64,000 nt of DNA from Syntrophus gentianae (GTDB taxonomy: Bacteria > Desulfobacterota > Syntrophia > Syntrophales > Syntrophaceae), in the NCBI RefSeq assembly GCF_900109885.1, contig NZ_FOBS01000013.1, positions 1 through 64,000 of the forward strand, read 5' to 3'. The notes beneath the pieces are model-generated. The model was not told the origin of the DNA. It worked only from the letters and a program-made list of their open reading frames with translations, and searched no databases. The number at the start of each line of letters is the position of its first letter. Within the stretch, counting starts at the first letter, position 1. Positions 17,786 through 26,424 of the stretch are shown here, in pieces. The translations under genes and the position numbers were made by a program.

Positions 17786-18993
17786 GCCCCAGACATTTTC
17801 CCCTCTGGAGAAAATCCAGTCGGATCCTGGTGACCTGCCCGAAGGGAATCGCATCGTACCTTAAAAAAGAAATCGAATCCCTGGGTTTTCCGGTGGAATT
17901 GGAGCGGGAAGCCGCCATCTTGACCAGTGGCACCCTGGGAGATACCCTGCGGCTGAATCTTTCTCTGCGCACGGGGCACCGTGTTCTCTATCTTCTGGCC
18001 GAAGGCGAGGCCAACGGCCCCGATGATCTCTACCGCTGGATTCATGGTCTCTCCTGGGAGAATATTCTTCACGAAGACGGCTACCTCTGCATTACTTCCA
18101 CCGTAGATCACCCCTCCATTCGGGATACCCGTTTTGCCAACCAGAAATGCAAGGACGCCATTGTCGACCGCCTGCAGCGAATCTGCGGCCGGAGGCCGGA
18201 TTCCGGTCCGGCGCGGGACCGGGCGGTCGTGCATCTGTTCTGGAAGGGTCAGAGAGCCCAGCTTTATCTGGACACCTCCGGAGAACCCCTGTCCCGACGG
18301 GGATACCGGAAGATACCCGTCAAGGCACCCATGCAGGAGACCCTTGCGGCGGCCATCGTCCTTGCGACGGGTTGGAACGGGCAAGGCCCCTTTGTCAATC
18401 CCATGTGCGGCAGCGGAACCATTGCCATCGAAGCCGCCCTGATCGCCCTGAACCGCGCACCGGGCCTCTTGCGGAGCAACTTCGGCTTCCGGCATCTCAA
18501 GGGATTCCCGGCGCCGGTTTGGAAGGAGTTGCGGAAGAAGGCCCAGGAAAAGGCCGTACGCCATTTTCCCGGGCAGATTATCGCCACGGATATGGACCGG
18601 CGGGCCATTGCCGCCGCGGAACAGAATGCAGCAAACGCCGGCGTTCAAAATTGGATCCGCCTGGCGGTGTGCGATTATTCGGAAACGGATATCCCCCCGG
18701 AACAAGGGATCCTGATCATGAATCCTCCCTACGGCGAGCGTCTGGGAAATGTGAAGAAACTGGAGCGGACATACGCAGGCATGGGCAACTTCCTCAAAAC
18801 TTCCTGCGCCGGCTACCGGGGATTCATCTTTACGGGAAATGTCGAGCTGGCCAAAAAGGTCGGATTGAAAACCCGGCGGCGTATGCTCTTCTTCAATAGC
18901 GGCATTGAATGCCGCCTTCTGGAATATGAGCTTTACGAAGGAACCTACAAGGATTGGAAGACGGGTACGGAACAGGAAAAGGCGACTTCATAA
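17782..18993 (+). CDS. THUMP-domain 23S rRNA (guanine-N2)-methyltransferase, RlmL N-part type
   Basis: A 403-residue RNA methyltransferase. A THUMP-like RNA-binding region covers about residues 50-160. A Rossmann methyltransferase domain follows, with NPMCGSGTIAIEAALIALN as the SAM-binding motif and the catalytic NPPYGERLG (N/DPPY) motif typical of N-methylation of guanine. Length and layout match the stand-alone half of E. coli RlmL/YcbY that makes m2G2445. The C-terminal RlmK-like half is absent. The ATG at 17782 overlaps the bioB stop by four bases, although no functional link to biotin is known. Confidence 0.88.
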   Translation: MSPRHFPLWRKSSRILVTCPKGIASYLKKEIESLGFPVELEREAAILTSGTLGDTLRLNLSLRTGHRVLYLLAEGEANGPDDLYRWIHGLSWENILHEDGYLCITSTVDHPSIRDTRFANQKCKDAIVDRLQRICGRRPDSGPARDRAVVHLFWKGQRAQLYLDTSGEPLSRRGYRKIPVKAPMQETLAAAIVLATGWNGQGPFVNPMCGSGTIAIEAALIALNRAPGLLRSNFGFRHLKGFPAPVWKELRKKAQEKAVRHFPGQIIATDMDRRAIAAAEQNAANAGVQNWIRLAVCDYSETDIPPEQGILIMNPPYGERLGNVKKLERTYAGMGNFLKTSCAGYRGFIFTGNVELAKKVGLKTRRRMLFFNSGIECRLLEYELYEGTYKDWKTGTEQEKATS

Positions 18994-19157
18994 CGAAAGT
19001 TGACCGAAGCGATCTATGGACATCGTTTCGGAATTTCACCCTGTCTTGCAAATTCCGGAGAAATGCGGTAACAGACCCTTCCCACATACAATGAATGCAT
19101 TCTTGTTTGATAGCTGGAATCTGTTGACAGGAATTTAGGGGAGCGTGCCCGTCGATT

Positions 19158-19970
19158 ATGATGAAAAATTCTCCTGAGTGCCGTCCCATCGGGGTTTTTG
19201 ATTCCGGGGTCGGCGGGTTGACCGTTGTTCGGGCCTTGATGGAAAGGCTTCCCTTTGAAAACATCCTTTACTTTGGCGATACAGCACGGGTCCCCTATGG
19301 CGTAAAATCCGTGGAAACCATCAACGCCTATGCCCGGCAGATAACGGAATTCCTGCTCCGGAAGGAAGTCAAACTCCTCATTATCGCCTGCAACACAATG
19401 GCTGCCGTTGCCCGTTCCACCGTCGAATCCCTTTCGGTCGTTCCCGTCCTGGATGTCATCGAAGCCGGCGCCCACCGCGCCGTAGCGGAAACGCGGACGC
19501 ATTCCGTGGGGGTCATCGGCACGCCCACAACAATCAACAGCAATGCCTACGCCCGGGCGATCTGCCGGCTTGCGCCGGAAACCCACATCTTTTCCCAGGC
19601 CTGCGCCCTCTTTGTCCCCCTGGTGGAAGAGGGTTGGCTGGATCACCCCGTTACCCGCCTGACCGCTCAGGAATACCTGCGTCCCGTACTGGCCGAGCAC
19701 ATCGATACGCTGGTCCTCGGCTGCACCCATTACCCGCTGATCAAGGCACTGCTGCAGGATGTGGTCGGTCCGGACATCCACCTGGTAGACTCCGCCGAAG
19801 CCATGGCCGACGTAACCGCCGATCTTCTTCATAGCCGGCATCTTACAAATCCCGAACGGATACCGCCGGAATACCGTTTTTACATCACGGACGTTCCCCT
19901 CCGATTTCAGCAGATCGGAGAACGTTTTCTCGGTCGCTCCTTGCCCGGCATTGAACGAATCTCTTTGTAA
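19158..19970 (+). CDS. murI: Glutamate racemase
   Basis: Converts L-glutamate to D-glutamate for peptidoglycan. The protein has GVFDSGVGGLTVVRAL at the N-terminus, the first catalytic cysteine in IACNTMAAVA (about residue 75) and the second in LGCTHYPLI (about residue 190). Length is 270 residues, normal for the family. A weak AGGGGAG site lies about 14 bases upstream. The next gene encodes an L,D-transpeptidase, so two cell-wall genes lie side by side, though a 170-base gap with hairpins separates them. Confidence 0.95.
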   Translation: MMKNSPECRPIGVFDSGVGGLTVVRALMERLPFENILYFGDTARVPYGVKSVETINAYARQITEFLLRKEVKLLIIACNTMAAVARSTVESLSVVPVLDVIEAGAHRAVAETRTHSVGVIGTPTTINSNAYARAICRLAPETHIFSQACALFVPLVEEGWLDHPVTRLTAQEYLRPVLAEHIDTLVLGCTHYPLIKALLQDVVGPDIHLVDSAEAMADVTADLLHSRHLTNPERIPPEYRFYITDVPLRFQQIGERFLGRSLPGIERISL

Positions 19971-19975
19971 ACGGG

Positions 19976-19999
19976 CTTTTTCCTTAAAAAAGGAAAAAG
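19976..19999 (+). terminator. Possible weak terminator after murI
   Basis: CTTTTTCCTT and AAGGAAAAAG form a perfect 10-bp A/T-rich stem around AAAA, six bases after the murI stop. It lacks a trailing T-run, so its strength is doubtful. A second imperfect hairpin (about 20085-20118) lies between it and the next gene. Confidence 0.4.
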
Positions 20000-20141
20000 G
20001 CGGTGCACCCGATTTCCGGGCAACAAAATGAATCCTTCAAAGTACAAATGGGTGGTGCTATATTTGCAGAAAATGAAGGTCTTTTGAAAAGGGGTATCTA
20101 CCCTTTCTAAATACCCTTTTGAAGGTCAGGAGAAAAATAAC

Positions 20142-21845
20142 TTGATTCATTCTACAGGTAAGACGGTTTCTGTTGTCCTTTTATCCCTGATGCTTCTGGT
20201 GACCGCTTTGGGTCAGAACGGCTTATTCGCCGGCGGATCAGGGGATGAAATGCCCATCGCCATCCAAAGCAGACTGACAGCAGCGGCTGCTCGAAAGCTT
20301 GCCATAACCGGCGGAGAGACCCTTTTCTCCCCCAGGGAGTTAAAGAAGTTTTATTCCCGCCGTGGATTTCGCCCGGCATGGATTGGCCAGGAAGGTCCCC
20401 TGCCTATAACAGATTCCCTGCTGAGCGCTCTTAGAAAAGCCTCCCGTCATGGGCTGCAGCCGGAAGATTATCATCTTGCCTCGATCGAAGCTCTACTTTC
20501 CAGATCCAAAGGATTTTTTGGAAGAAAATCCCTTTCCGTCGAGGAGAGCGAGAACCTTGAGTTGCTCCTGACCGATGCCTTCTTTCTCTATGCAGCCGAC
20601 CTTGCCTCCGGCAAGATGAGAGGAGAAAAGAGAAAAGCCCACTGGTATCTTCGGGAACGGGTTGCCCCCGATCTGACCGAAGCCCTGGAAGAGGCCCTGG
20701 AATCGGGGCAGATGCAGCCGGTTCTGGAAAGCCTCGCGCCGATATCTCCCTCTTATATTCGTCTGCGAACGGCCCTGTTGAAATACCGGGAAATTGACCG
20801 CCGGGGAGGATGGTCCGTTCTACCGGCCGACACAGCAGGCCTGAAAAAGGGAAATCGAAACAAGCGCGTTGTCCTGTTGCGCAAACGCCTTCAGATATCG
20901 CGAGACCTTTCTTATGCGGAAGATTCTGAGGGTTCGGAGGATAAAGACCTCTTCGACGACTCTCTCGAGGAAGCGGTCCGGTCCTTTCAGCAGAGGCACG
21001 GTTTGACCGTCGACGGCATTGTTGGCTCCGGAACTCTGGAGTCCTTGAATGTCCCCGCCGCTCGAAGGGTCCGCCAGATCGAAATCAACCTGGAACGCCT
21101 GCGCTGGATGCCCGACCAACTCGGGAATCAACTGGTCGTCATTAATATCCCGGAGTTCAGGTTAAGGGTTCTTGAAGATGAGAAGGAGTTGATGACCAGC
21201 CGGATTGTCGTCGGCAAACACTTTCAGAATACTCCGGTCTTTGACAGCCGCATCACCCATTGCATCTTGAATCCCTATTGGTATGTCCCCCGCAGCATCG
21301 CCCTTGATGAAGTGTTGCCCCTGATCCGGCAATACCCTGAATATTTCAACTGGGAAAAGATGAAAGTTCTTGCCGGTTCGAAAGTGATCCCTCCCTGGGA
21401 AGTCAACTGGGAGAAGGTATCGGCTTCCAATTTCAAGTACCAGTTGCGTCAGGATCCGGGGCTGAAAAATCCTCTCGGCAGGATTAAATTTGTCTTTCCC
21501 AATTCCTTTGATGTTTACCTCCACGATACCCCGGACCGTTATCTCTTTGAATGGGCGGAGCGAAGTTTCAGCCATGGCTGCATTCGGGTGGAAAAGACGA
21601 CCGAGCTGGCCGTCACCCTTCTTCACGGGAAGCCATCCAGGGAAGCCCTGCTTTCCACGATGGAATCGGGTGAAATGAAAACGATCCGTCTTCCGCGGCC
21701 GGTCGAAATCCAGGTTCTCTATTTCACGGCCTGGGTCGATGACGATGGATCGGTGCAGTTCCGCAGGGACATCTACAAGTATGACGAACCTCTGCAGCTT
21801 GCCATGGAAAAGGCCGTTCATCGATCCGGAACGGGGAAGAATTAA
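20142..21845 (+). CDS. L,D-transpeptidase, YcbB/LdtD-like
   Basis: A 567-residue periplasmic enzyme that forms 3-3 crosslinks in peptidoglycan. An N-terminal hydrophobic segment (about residues 7-30) is the signal or anchor. A scaffold region follows, then a peptidoglycan-binding domain (about 240-310, with VRSFQQRHGLTVDGIVGSGT) and a YkuD catalytic domain (about 325-500). The catalytic motif is SFSHGCIRVEK, with Cys as nucleophile and an upstream YLHDTP histidine. The domain order and a large insertion within the catalytic domain match LdtD rather than short YkuD enzymes. TTG start with a CAGGAG site. Confidence 0.9.
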   Translation: MIHSTGKTVSVVLLSLMLLVTALGQNGLFAGGSGDEMPIAIQSRLTAAAARKLAITGGETLFSPRELKKFYSRRGFRPAWIGQEGPLPITDSLLSALRKASRHGLQPEDYHLASIEALLSRSKGFFGRKSLSVEESENLELLLTDAFFLYAADLASGKMRGEKRKAHWYLRERVAPDLTEALEEALESGQMQPVLESLAPISPSYIRLRTALLKYREIDRRGGWSVLPADTAGLKKGNRNKRVVLLRKRLQISRDLSYAEDSEGSEDKDLFDDSLEEAVRSFQQRHGLTVDGIVGSGTLESLNVPAARRVRQIEINLERLRWMPDQLGNQLVVINIPEFRLRVLEDEKELMTSRIVVGKHFQNTPVFDSRITHCILNPYWYVPRSIALDEVLPLIRQYPEYFNWEKMKVLAGSKVIPPWEVNWEKVSASNFKYQLRQDPGLKNPLGRIKFVFPNSFDVYLHDTPDRYLFEWAERSFSHGCIRVEKTTELAVTLLHGKPSREALLSTMESGEMKTIRLPRPVEIQVLYFTAWVDDDGSVQFRRDIYKYDEPLQLAMEKAVHRSGTGKN

Positions 21846-21955
21846 AATTGGCTTAAAGCGAGAGTGCCGTCCTGATTCCCGGGAGGCGCCGCTCTTCTCT
21901 ACCGTCCTTTGGGAAAAACGCTCACCGATAGCCGGACACGGCTTTTTTGAGAACG

Positions 21956-24016
21956 ATGGACCTTACGGAAGTACTTCATAAATACAGAGAACAGCTGGCC
22001 CGGCAAATGGCGGAATGCCTTCATCGAGACGTCAGCAACCGTTACTCCGATCGTCCCTTTGAGGAGCTTCTCATCACCACCTCGCAGGCCTCCGAGGCAA
22101 ATATTGCTGTCCTCGTGCAGCAGGACTACTCCAAGCTGGACGGATTTATCGCCAAAATCAGCAGGAAACGGCTGGAAGAAGGGTTTTCCCTCTCTGAAGT
22201 TCAGCATGCCTTTGAAATCTACCGGATCCTCCTAGCGCCGATTCTCGTAAAAGAGCTGGAAGGCGATGAACTGCTCCGTGCCTTGCAGAGTCTCAACGAT
22301 TGCATGAGTTACACCATCTACCGGTTCAGCGACTATTACCTGGCTCAGGCCGAAGAGGCGTTGTTCAGGGCCAAGGAAGAGGCGGAAGCGGCAAACCTCG
22401 CCAAGACGGAATTTCTGGCCAGCATGAGCCATGAAATACGCACACCGATGAATGCGATCATCGGCATGGCGGAGCTTCTGCTGGAAACCCCCCTCTCGAT
22501 CGAACAGCAGCGTTATGTGGAGGTCTTCAGAAATGCCGGGGAAAACCTTCTGAACATCATCAATGACATCCTTGATCTTTCCAAGGTGGAGGCCGGTCGC
22601 CTGGAACTTGAGAATACGAATTTTGATCTGAGCGAGGTCATCGAAAGGACGATTGAGGAATTGGCCATCCGGGCTCATAAAAAAAAGCTGGAGCTGGCCT
22701 GTCATCTTCTACCCGATGTCCCTGTCAAGCTGATCGGGGATCCTGTCCGACTGCGGCAGATTCTGGTCAATCTGATCGGAAATGCCATCAAGTTCACGGA
22801 GAAGGGCGAGGTTGTGGTGCATGTCAGGAAACATCCGGAAGGGAGCGCGAACCTTCCGGAGAAGAGTGCCGACAAGCCTGCGATGATCGACCTTCTCTTT
22901 TCCGTCGCGGACACGGGCATCGGCATTCCCCGGGATAAATTTGAGGAAGTCTTTGAAAAATTCACCCAGGTCGATTCGTCTACAACCCGCAGGTACGGCG
23001 GAACCGGCCTCGGGCTTTCCATCTCCAAACGCCTGATTGAGCTGATGTCGGGACACATCGGTCTTGAGAGTGAAGAGGGCCGGGGGACCACCGTTTCCTT
23101 TACCGCCCGGTTCGGCATCCAGGAGGACCAGGAAAGGACGGTGGAAGTTGCCGAATCCTATGAGGGAAAGATCATGGGGCTCAAGACCCTCATTGTGGAC
23201 GATAACGCCACCAACCGGATGATTCTGCGGGAGATCCTCTCGGCGTGGGGAGGCATGCCGACCGAGGCGGAAGACGTGGAAAGCGGGCTGGCCGAAATGC
23301 AGGATGCCTGGGAATCAGAGATGCCCTACGATCTGGTCCTGCTTGATTACCATATGCCCGTCCTTGATGGGATGTGCATGGCGGAACGTATTCAAAAGGA
23401 CCCGGTCCTTGCCGGCATGACCGTCATCATGCTCACTTCGGACCTGGGACGGGGTGATCCCAAGAGATTTCGGGATCTGGGCATCCGGGGCCATCTCATG
23501 AAGCCGATCAAACGCGCCGACCTCAAAATGGTCATCCTGAACGCCTTGAGCAAGGCAAAAGCAGCTGGGATCCGGAAGTCCACGGCCCCGACGCCCGCCG
23601 TTCCCAAGGTAGAGAGAACGCTGGACATCCTGCTGGCAGATGATTCTCCGGACAATTGCCTGCTGCTGCGATCCTACCTCAAAGGCCGGCCTTACCGGCT
23701 GGAAATTGCCGAAGACGGGGCCATCGCCGTGGAAAAATTCAAGACAGGCCGGTACGCCCTGGTCCTCATGGACATCCAGATGCCGGTCATGGATGGTTAT
23801 GACGCAACCCGGGAAATCCGGAAGTGGGAAAGGGAAAATCAGCTTGAGGAAACGCCGATTGTCGCCCTGACTGCCCATGCCTTTCAGGAAGACCGCGAAA
23901 AGAGCCTGCTTGCCGGCTGCACGGGACATTTGACCAAACCCATCAAGAAAGCCACTTTTCTGGAAGCCGTTGCAGAATACACAGGAGGGAGAAGAACCGA
24001 TGACACAGGAGCCTGA
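21956..24016 (+). CDS. Hybrid sensor histidine kinase with RsbRD-like N-terminus and two receiver domains
   Basis: About 686 residues with no membrane segment, so it is cytoplasmic. Residues 1-140 resemble the RsbRD/RsbR N-terminal sensor fold ([20 protein letters not shown]). A short coiled coil leads to the H-box [16 protein letters not shown]-box, DTGIGIP and GGTGLGLSI. Two receivers follow: the first with LIVDDNATN and [11 protein letters not shown], the second with LADDSPDN and [11 protein letters not shown]. No HPt domain is fused; it is the next gene. The ATG at 21956 is used, with TTG at 21947 as an alternative. It probably feeds the PP2C-type partner switch encoded opposite. Confidence 0.9.
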   Translation: MDLTEVLHKYREQLARQMAECLHRDVSNRYSDRPFEELLITTSQASEANIAVLVQQDYSKLDGFIAKISRKRLEEGFSLSEVQHAFEIYRILLAPILVKELEGDELLRALQSLNDCMSYTIYRFSDYYLAQAEEALFRAKEEAEAANLAKTEFLASMSHEIRTPMNAIIGMAELLLETPLSIEQQRYVEVFRNAGENLLNIINDILDLSKVEAGRLELENTNFDLSEVIERTIEELAIRAHKKKLELACHLLPDVPVKLIGDPVRLRQILVNLIGNAIKFTEKGEVVVHVRKHPEGSANLPEKSADKPAMIDLLFSVADTGIGIPRDKFEEVFEKFTQVDSSTTRRYGGTGLGLSISKRLIELMSGHIGLESEEGRGTTVSFTARFGIQEDQERTVEVAESYEGKIMGLKTLIVDDNATNRMILREILSAWGGMPTEAEDVESGLAEMQDAWESEMPYDLVLLDYHMPVLDGMCMAERIQKDPVLAGMTVIMLTSDLGRGDPKRFRDLGIRGHLMKPIKRADLKMVILNALSKAKAAGIRKSTAPTPAVPKVERTLDILLADDSPDNCLLLRSYLKGRPYRLEIAEDGAIAVEKFKTGRYALVLMDIQMPVMDGYDATREIRKWERENQLEETPIVALTAHAFQEDREKSLLAGCTGHLTKPIKKATFLEAVAEYTGGRRTDDTGA

Positions 24017-24320
24017 TAAAAAAATTACCGTTCGGATTGATCCCGATCTTGCCGATCTTATTCCCGGTTTTCTTGAAAGCCGGCGCCAGGACGTTGCCGC
24101 CATTCTCAAGGCGCTGGAGCAGAATGACGCGGAAACGATCCGAATTCTGGGGCACAACATGAAAGGGTGTGGCAGCGGATACGGCTTCGACGCGATCACC
24201 GATCTGGGAAGATCTCTTGAGCAGGCGGCAAAAGACGGGGACAGAGAAAAAATTCAGGAAACGACCCAGGAATTGTCCGTCTACCTCGAATCCCTTCATG
24301 TGGTCTATGAGGAAGGGTGA
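24000..24320 (+). CDS. Stand-alone HPt phosphotransfer protein
   Basis: A 106-residue helical protein with the HPt signature [15 protein letters not shown], where the histidine receives phosphate from a receiver domain. The ATG at 24000 has an AGGAGGG site about ten bases upstream and overlaps the kinase gene by 17 bases. It should shuttle phosphate between the hybrid kinase receivers and a downstream response regulator. The nearest candidate is the receiver-PP2C protein at 25201-26424. An earlier start at 23970 lies inside the kinase and has no site. Confidence 0.9.
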   Translation: MTQEPDKKITVRIDPDLADLIPGFLESRRQDVAAILKALEQNDAETIRILGHNMKGCGSGYGFDAITDLGRSLEQAAKDGDREKIQETTQELSVYLESLHVVYEEG

Positions 24321-24382
24321 ACAATCGGCAAAGGCAGAAGGGTTTTCACCGCCATTCATCCCGCACCGGGGACGTTTTGATC

Positions 24383-24838
24383 TCAGTCGGGAGAGACAGG
24401 GGCCTTCCCCTCTTGCCTCAGGTATTTGCTCATGGTCAGGACATTGAGTCCACTGACCGTTTCGTAACGGACCTCGTCCATGAGGGCGTGCATGATGAAA
24501 AGGCCCATGCCGCTTTCCGGAAGCGTTTCCCGCTGCTCGGGATCAAAGTTCAGAAGACGGACATTGGCCGGCTCCATACTTTTTCCCCGGTCACAGATCT
24601 GAAAGGATATCCGGTCCGGGAAAAGAAGGATGTTGACTTCCACGGGATTTCCCGCCTCATTGTTATAGGCGTGTTTCGTCACGTTGGTCACCGCTTCTAC
24701 GACACAGAGTTCAAGATGATAGCAGCTGATTTCGTCGAGTGACAAAGCATTGGCGATCCCTCGCACGGCCCCCCCAACCAGGGTAACATTTTCCAGTTTG
24801 CTTTCAATAATCAGCTTCATAATTCCGGCTCTTTTCAT
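24383..24838 (-). CDS. RsbW/SpoIIAB-type anti-sigma serine kinase
   Basis: A 151-residue GHKL ATPase of the HATPase_c_2 type. The N-box helix ELCVVEAVTNVTKHAY and the MGLFIM box are present. Proteins of this kind phosphorylate a STAS antagonist and bind a sigma factor or another target. The gene follows the STAS gene by six bases on the same strand, the usual pairing. No sigma factor is encoded in the window, so the target of this switch is unknown. Confidence 0.88.
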   Translation of the reverse strand: MKRAGIMKLIIESKLENVTLVGGAVRGIANALSLDEISCYHLELCVVEAVTNVTKHAYNNEAGNPVEVNILLFPDRISFQICDRGKSMEPANVRLLNFDPEQRETLPESGMGLFIMHALMDEVRYETVSGLNVLTMSKYLRQEGKAPVSPD

Positions 24839-24844
24839 TTTTCC

Positions 24845-25189
24845 TCACAGCCGTCCGGCTAGTGCTCCGACAGCCGCATCTTCTGACGGCAGGATATCGA
24901 AAACACGATTCATACGGGTCAGACGGAAAAGGCTCATGACGGTTTCCTTCACGGAGCAGATCACCAGATCGCCGTCATTGCCGATTTTTTTTAGACTGGA
25001 TACAATGGCGCCCAAGCCACTGCTGTCAATAAAGTCCACTTCTGCGAGATTAAGGACAATCCTCCGGTTTCCGGCACCGATCCATTCGCTCATTTTTTCT
25101 TTGAATTCCGTTGCGGTTGCCGCGTCGATCCTTTTTTCCAAAGGCCGTACGATCAGGACGTCTCCCATCTTGTTCTGGTGTAGTTGCAT
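24845..25189 (-). CDS. STAS-domain anti-sigma factor antagonist
   Basis: A 114-residue SpoIIAA/RsbV-like protein. The phosphorylated serine is expected in VDFIDSSGLGAIVSSL, about residue 58. In its unphosphorylated form it should bind the RsbW-type kinase and release that kinase's target. It lies between the PP2C phosphatase and the kinase genes, giving the complete phosphatase-antagonist-kinase set. An AAGGAAGGGG site precedes the ATG. Confidence 0.9.
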   Translation of the reverse strand: MQLHQNKMGDVLIVRPLEKRIDAATATEFKEKMSEWIGAGNRRIVLNLAEVDFIDSSGLGAIVSSLKKIGNDGDLVICSVKETVMSLFRLTRMNRVFDILPSEDAAVGALAGRL

Positions 25190-25200
25190 AGACCCCTTCC

Positions 25201-26424
25201 TTAAGCTGTGATGATCTCTGTTATATTTTGCTTTTTGAACTCAATTCCCAGGAGACTTATGTCGTCCTGAAGCTGTGCTCCATGAACCAACGTCTCAATG
25301 GCCTGGACAATCTCGTCCAACATGGAGCCAATGGACCGCCCGTGCAGGTTCTTTACAAGGGTATGAAACCGCTCCTCCCCGAAAATATCCCCTTGGTCAT
25401 CGGTAAATTCAAACACTCCATCCGTATAAAGGAGAATCTTGTCCCCCGGGGACAAGACCTTCGTTTCCTCTTCAAAGGGCAGGATTCCATCGAGACCGAT
25501 GATCGTCCCCCCTTTTCCCAGCAGTTCCAAGGTTCCATCGGCGTGGAGAAGAATAGGGGGCGGATGGGCGGCGTTGCTGTAGACCAGATGACCCGTCCGG
25601 ACATTGACAATGAGATAGATGATGGTCAGAAACCTCTCAAAGCGTTCCCAGGGATATTCCTCATCCAGGGCCTTCAAAACCTCCCCGGGGGATACAACCT
25701 CGGAATCGGGGGAGAAACCGGGTCTTTTCCGAATGGTGTAACCCATATGGGGTTGAAGCACCTGGGAAATGGAAAAGGTTACCAAGGCGGGGGGAACCCC
25801 GTGTCCACTGACATCGATCATGTATAATCCGAGATGATCCTCATCAAGGCGAAGCACGTTGAAGATGTCGCCGCCGATTTTTTCGGAAGGTCTGAATTTC
25901 CAGGCGATGTCGAGATTTTCAACCTGCGGCAGGCTCCGGGGCAACAGGGTCTTCTGGATTCCGGCAGCCGCCTGGAGATCCTCGTTGAGTTTGTTCTGCT
26001 TCTCCGTCAATTCGGCATTGGTCGAAATCAATTCGTCGGTAAGATGGCGGATCTTAAGCTGATTCTTAATGCGGGCAATGACTTCCCCCATGTCAAAAGG
26101 TTTGGTAATGTAATCGGCGCCGCCGATGGCGAGCCCTTCGATCTTGGCTTTCGTCTCGGACCTGCCGGACAGAAAGATAACGGGGATATCCCGGGAACAG
26201 GGGTCGGCCTTGATTTTTTTACAAACCTCAAACCCATCGATACCGGGCATGATGATATCCAATAGAATAAGGTCCGGTTGAAACTTCCTGATCTGCCGCA
26301 GGCAATCCTCACCGTTTTCCGCTTGCGCTATTTCATAACCGGACTTCGTAAGCAGACTGGTAAGCAGGACCCGAATATCCGGGCTGTCATCTACAATTAG
26401 GATTTTATCTTTCATTCCCCGCAT
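25201..26424 (-). CDS. Response regulator with PP2C (SpoIIE/RsbU) phosphatase output
   Basis: 407 residues. The receiver domain (about 5-120) has ILIVDDSPD, the phospho-acceptor Asp in LILLDIIMPG, and the conserved lysine in ITKPF. A coiled-coil linker of about 40 residues leads to the PP2C domain (about 175-395), with IGGDIFNV and MIDVSGHGVPPAL supplying metal-binding aspartates. Phosphorylation should activate dephosphorylation of the STAS protein. Its start overlaps the end of glgP (ATG at 26424 or 26415), so expression is coupled to glycogen phosphorylase. The hybrid kinase and HPt proteins are likely upstream partners. Confidence 0.9.
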   Translation of the reverse strand: MRGMKDKILIVDDSPDIRVLLTSLLTKSGYEIAQAENGEDCLRQIRKFQPDLILLDIIMPGIDGFEVCKKIKADPCSRDIPVIFLSGRSETKAKIEGLAIGGADYITKPFDMGEVIARIKNQLKIRHLTDELISTNAELTEKQNKLNEDLQAAAGIQKTLLPRSLPQVENLDIAWKFRPSEKIGGDIFNVLRLDEDHLGLYMIDVSGHGVPPALVTFSISQVLQPHMGYTIRKRPGFSPDSEVVSPGEVLKALDEEYPWERFERFLTIIYLIVNVRTGHLVYSNAAHPPPILLHADGTLELLGKGGTIIGLDGILPFEEETKVLSPGDKILLYTDGVFEFTDDQGDIFGEERFHTLVKNLHGRSIGSMLDEIVQAIETLVHGAQLQDDISLLGIEFKKQNITEIITA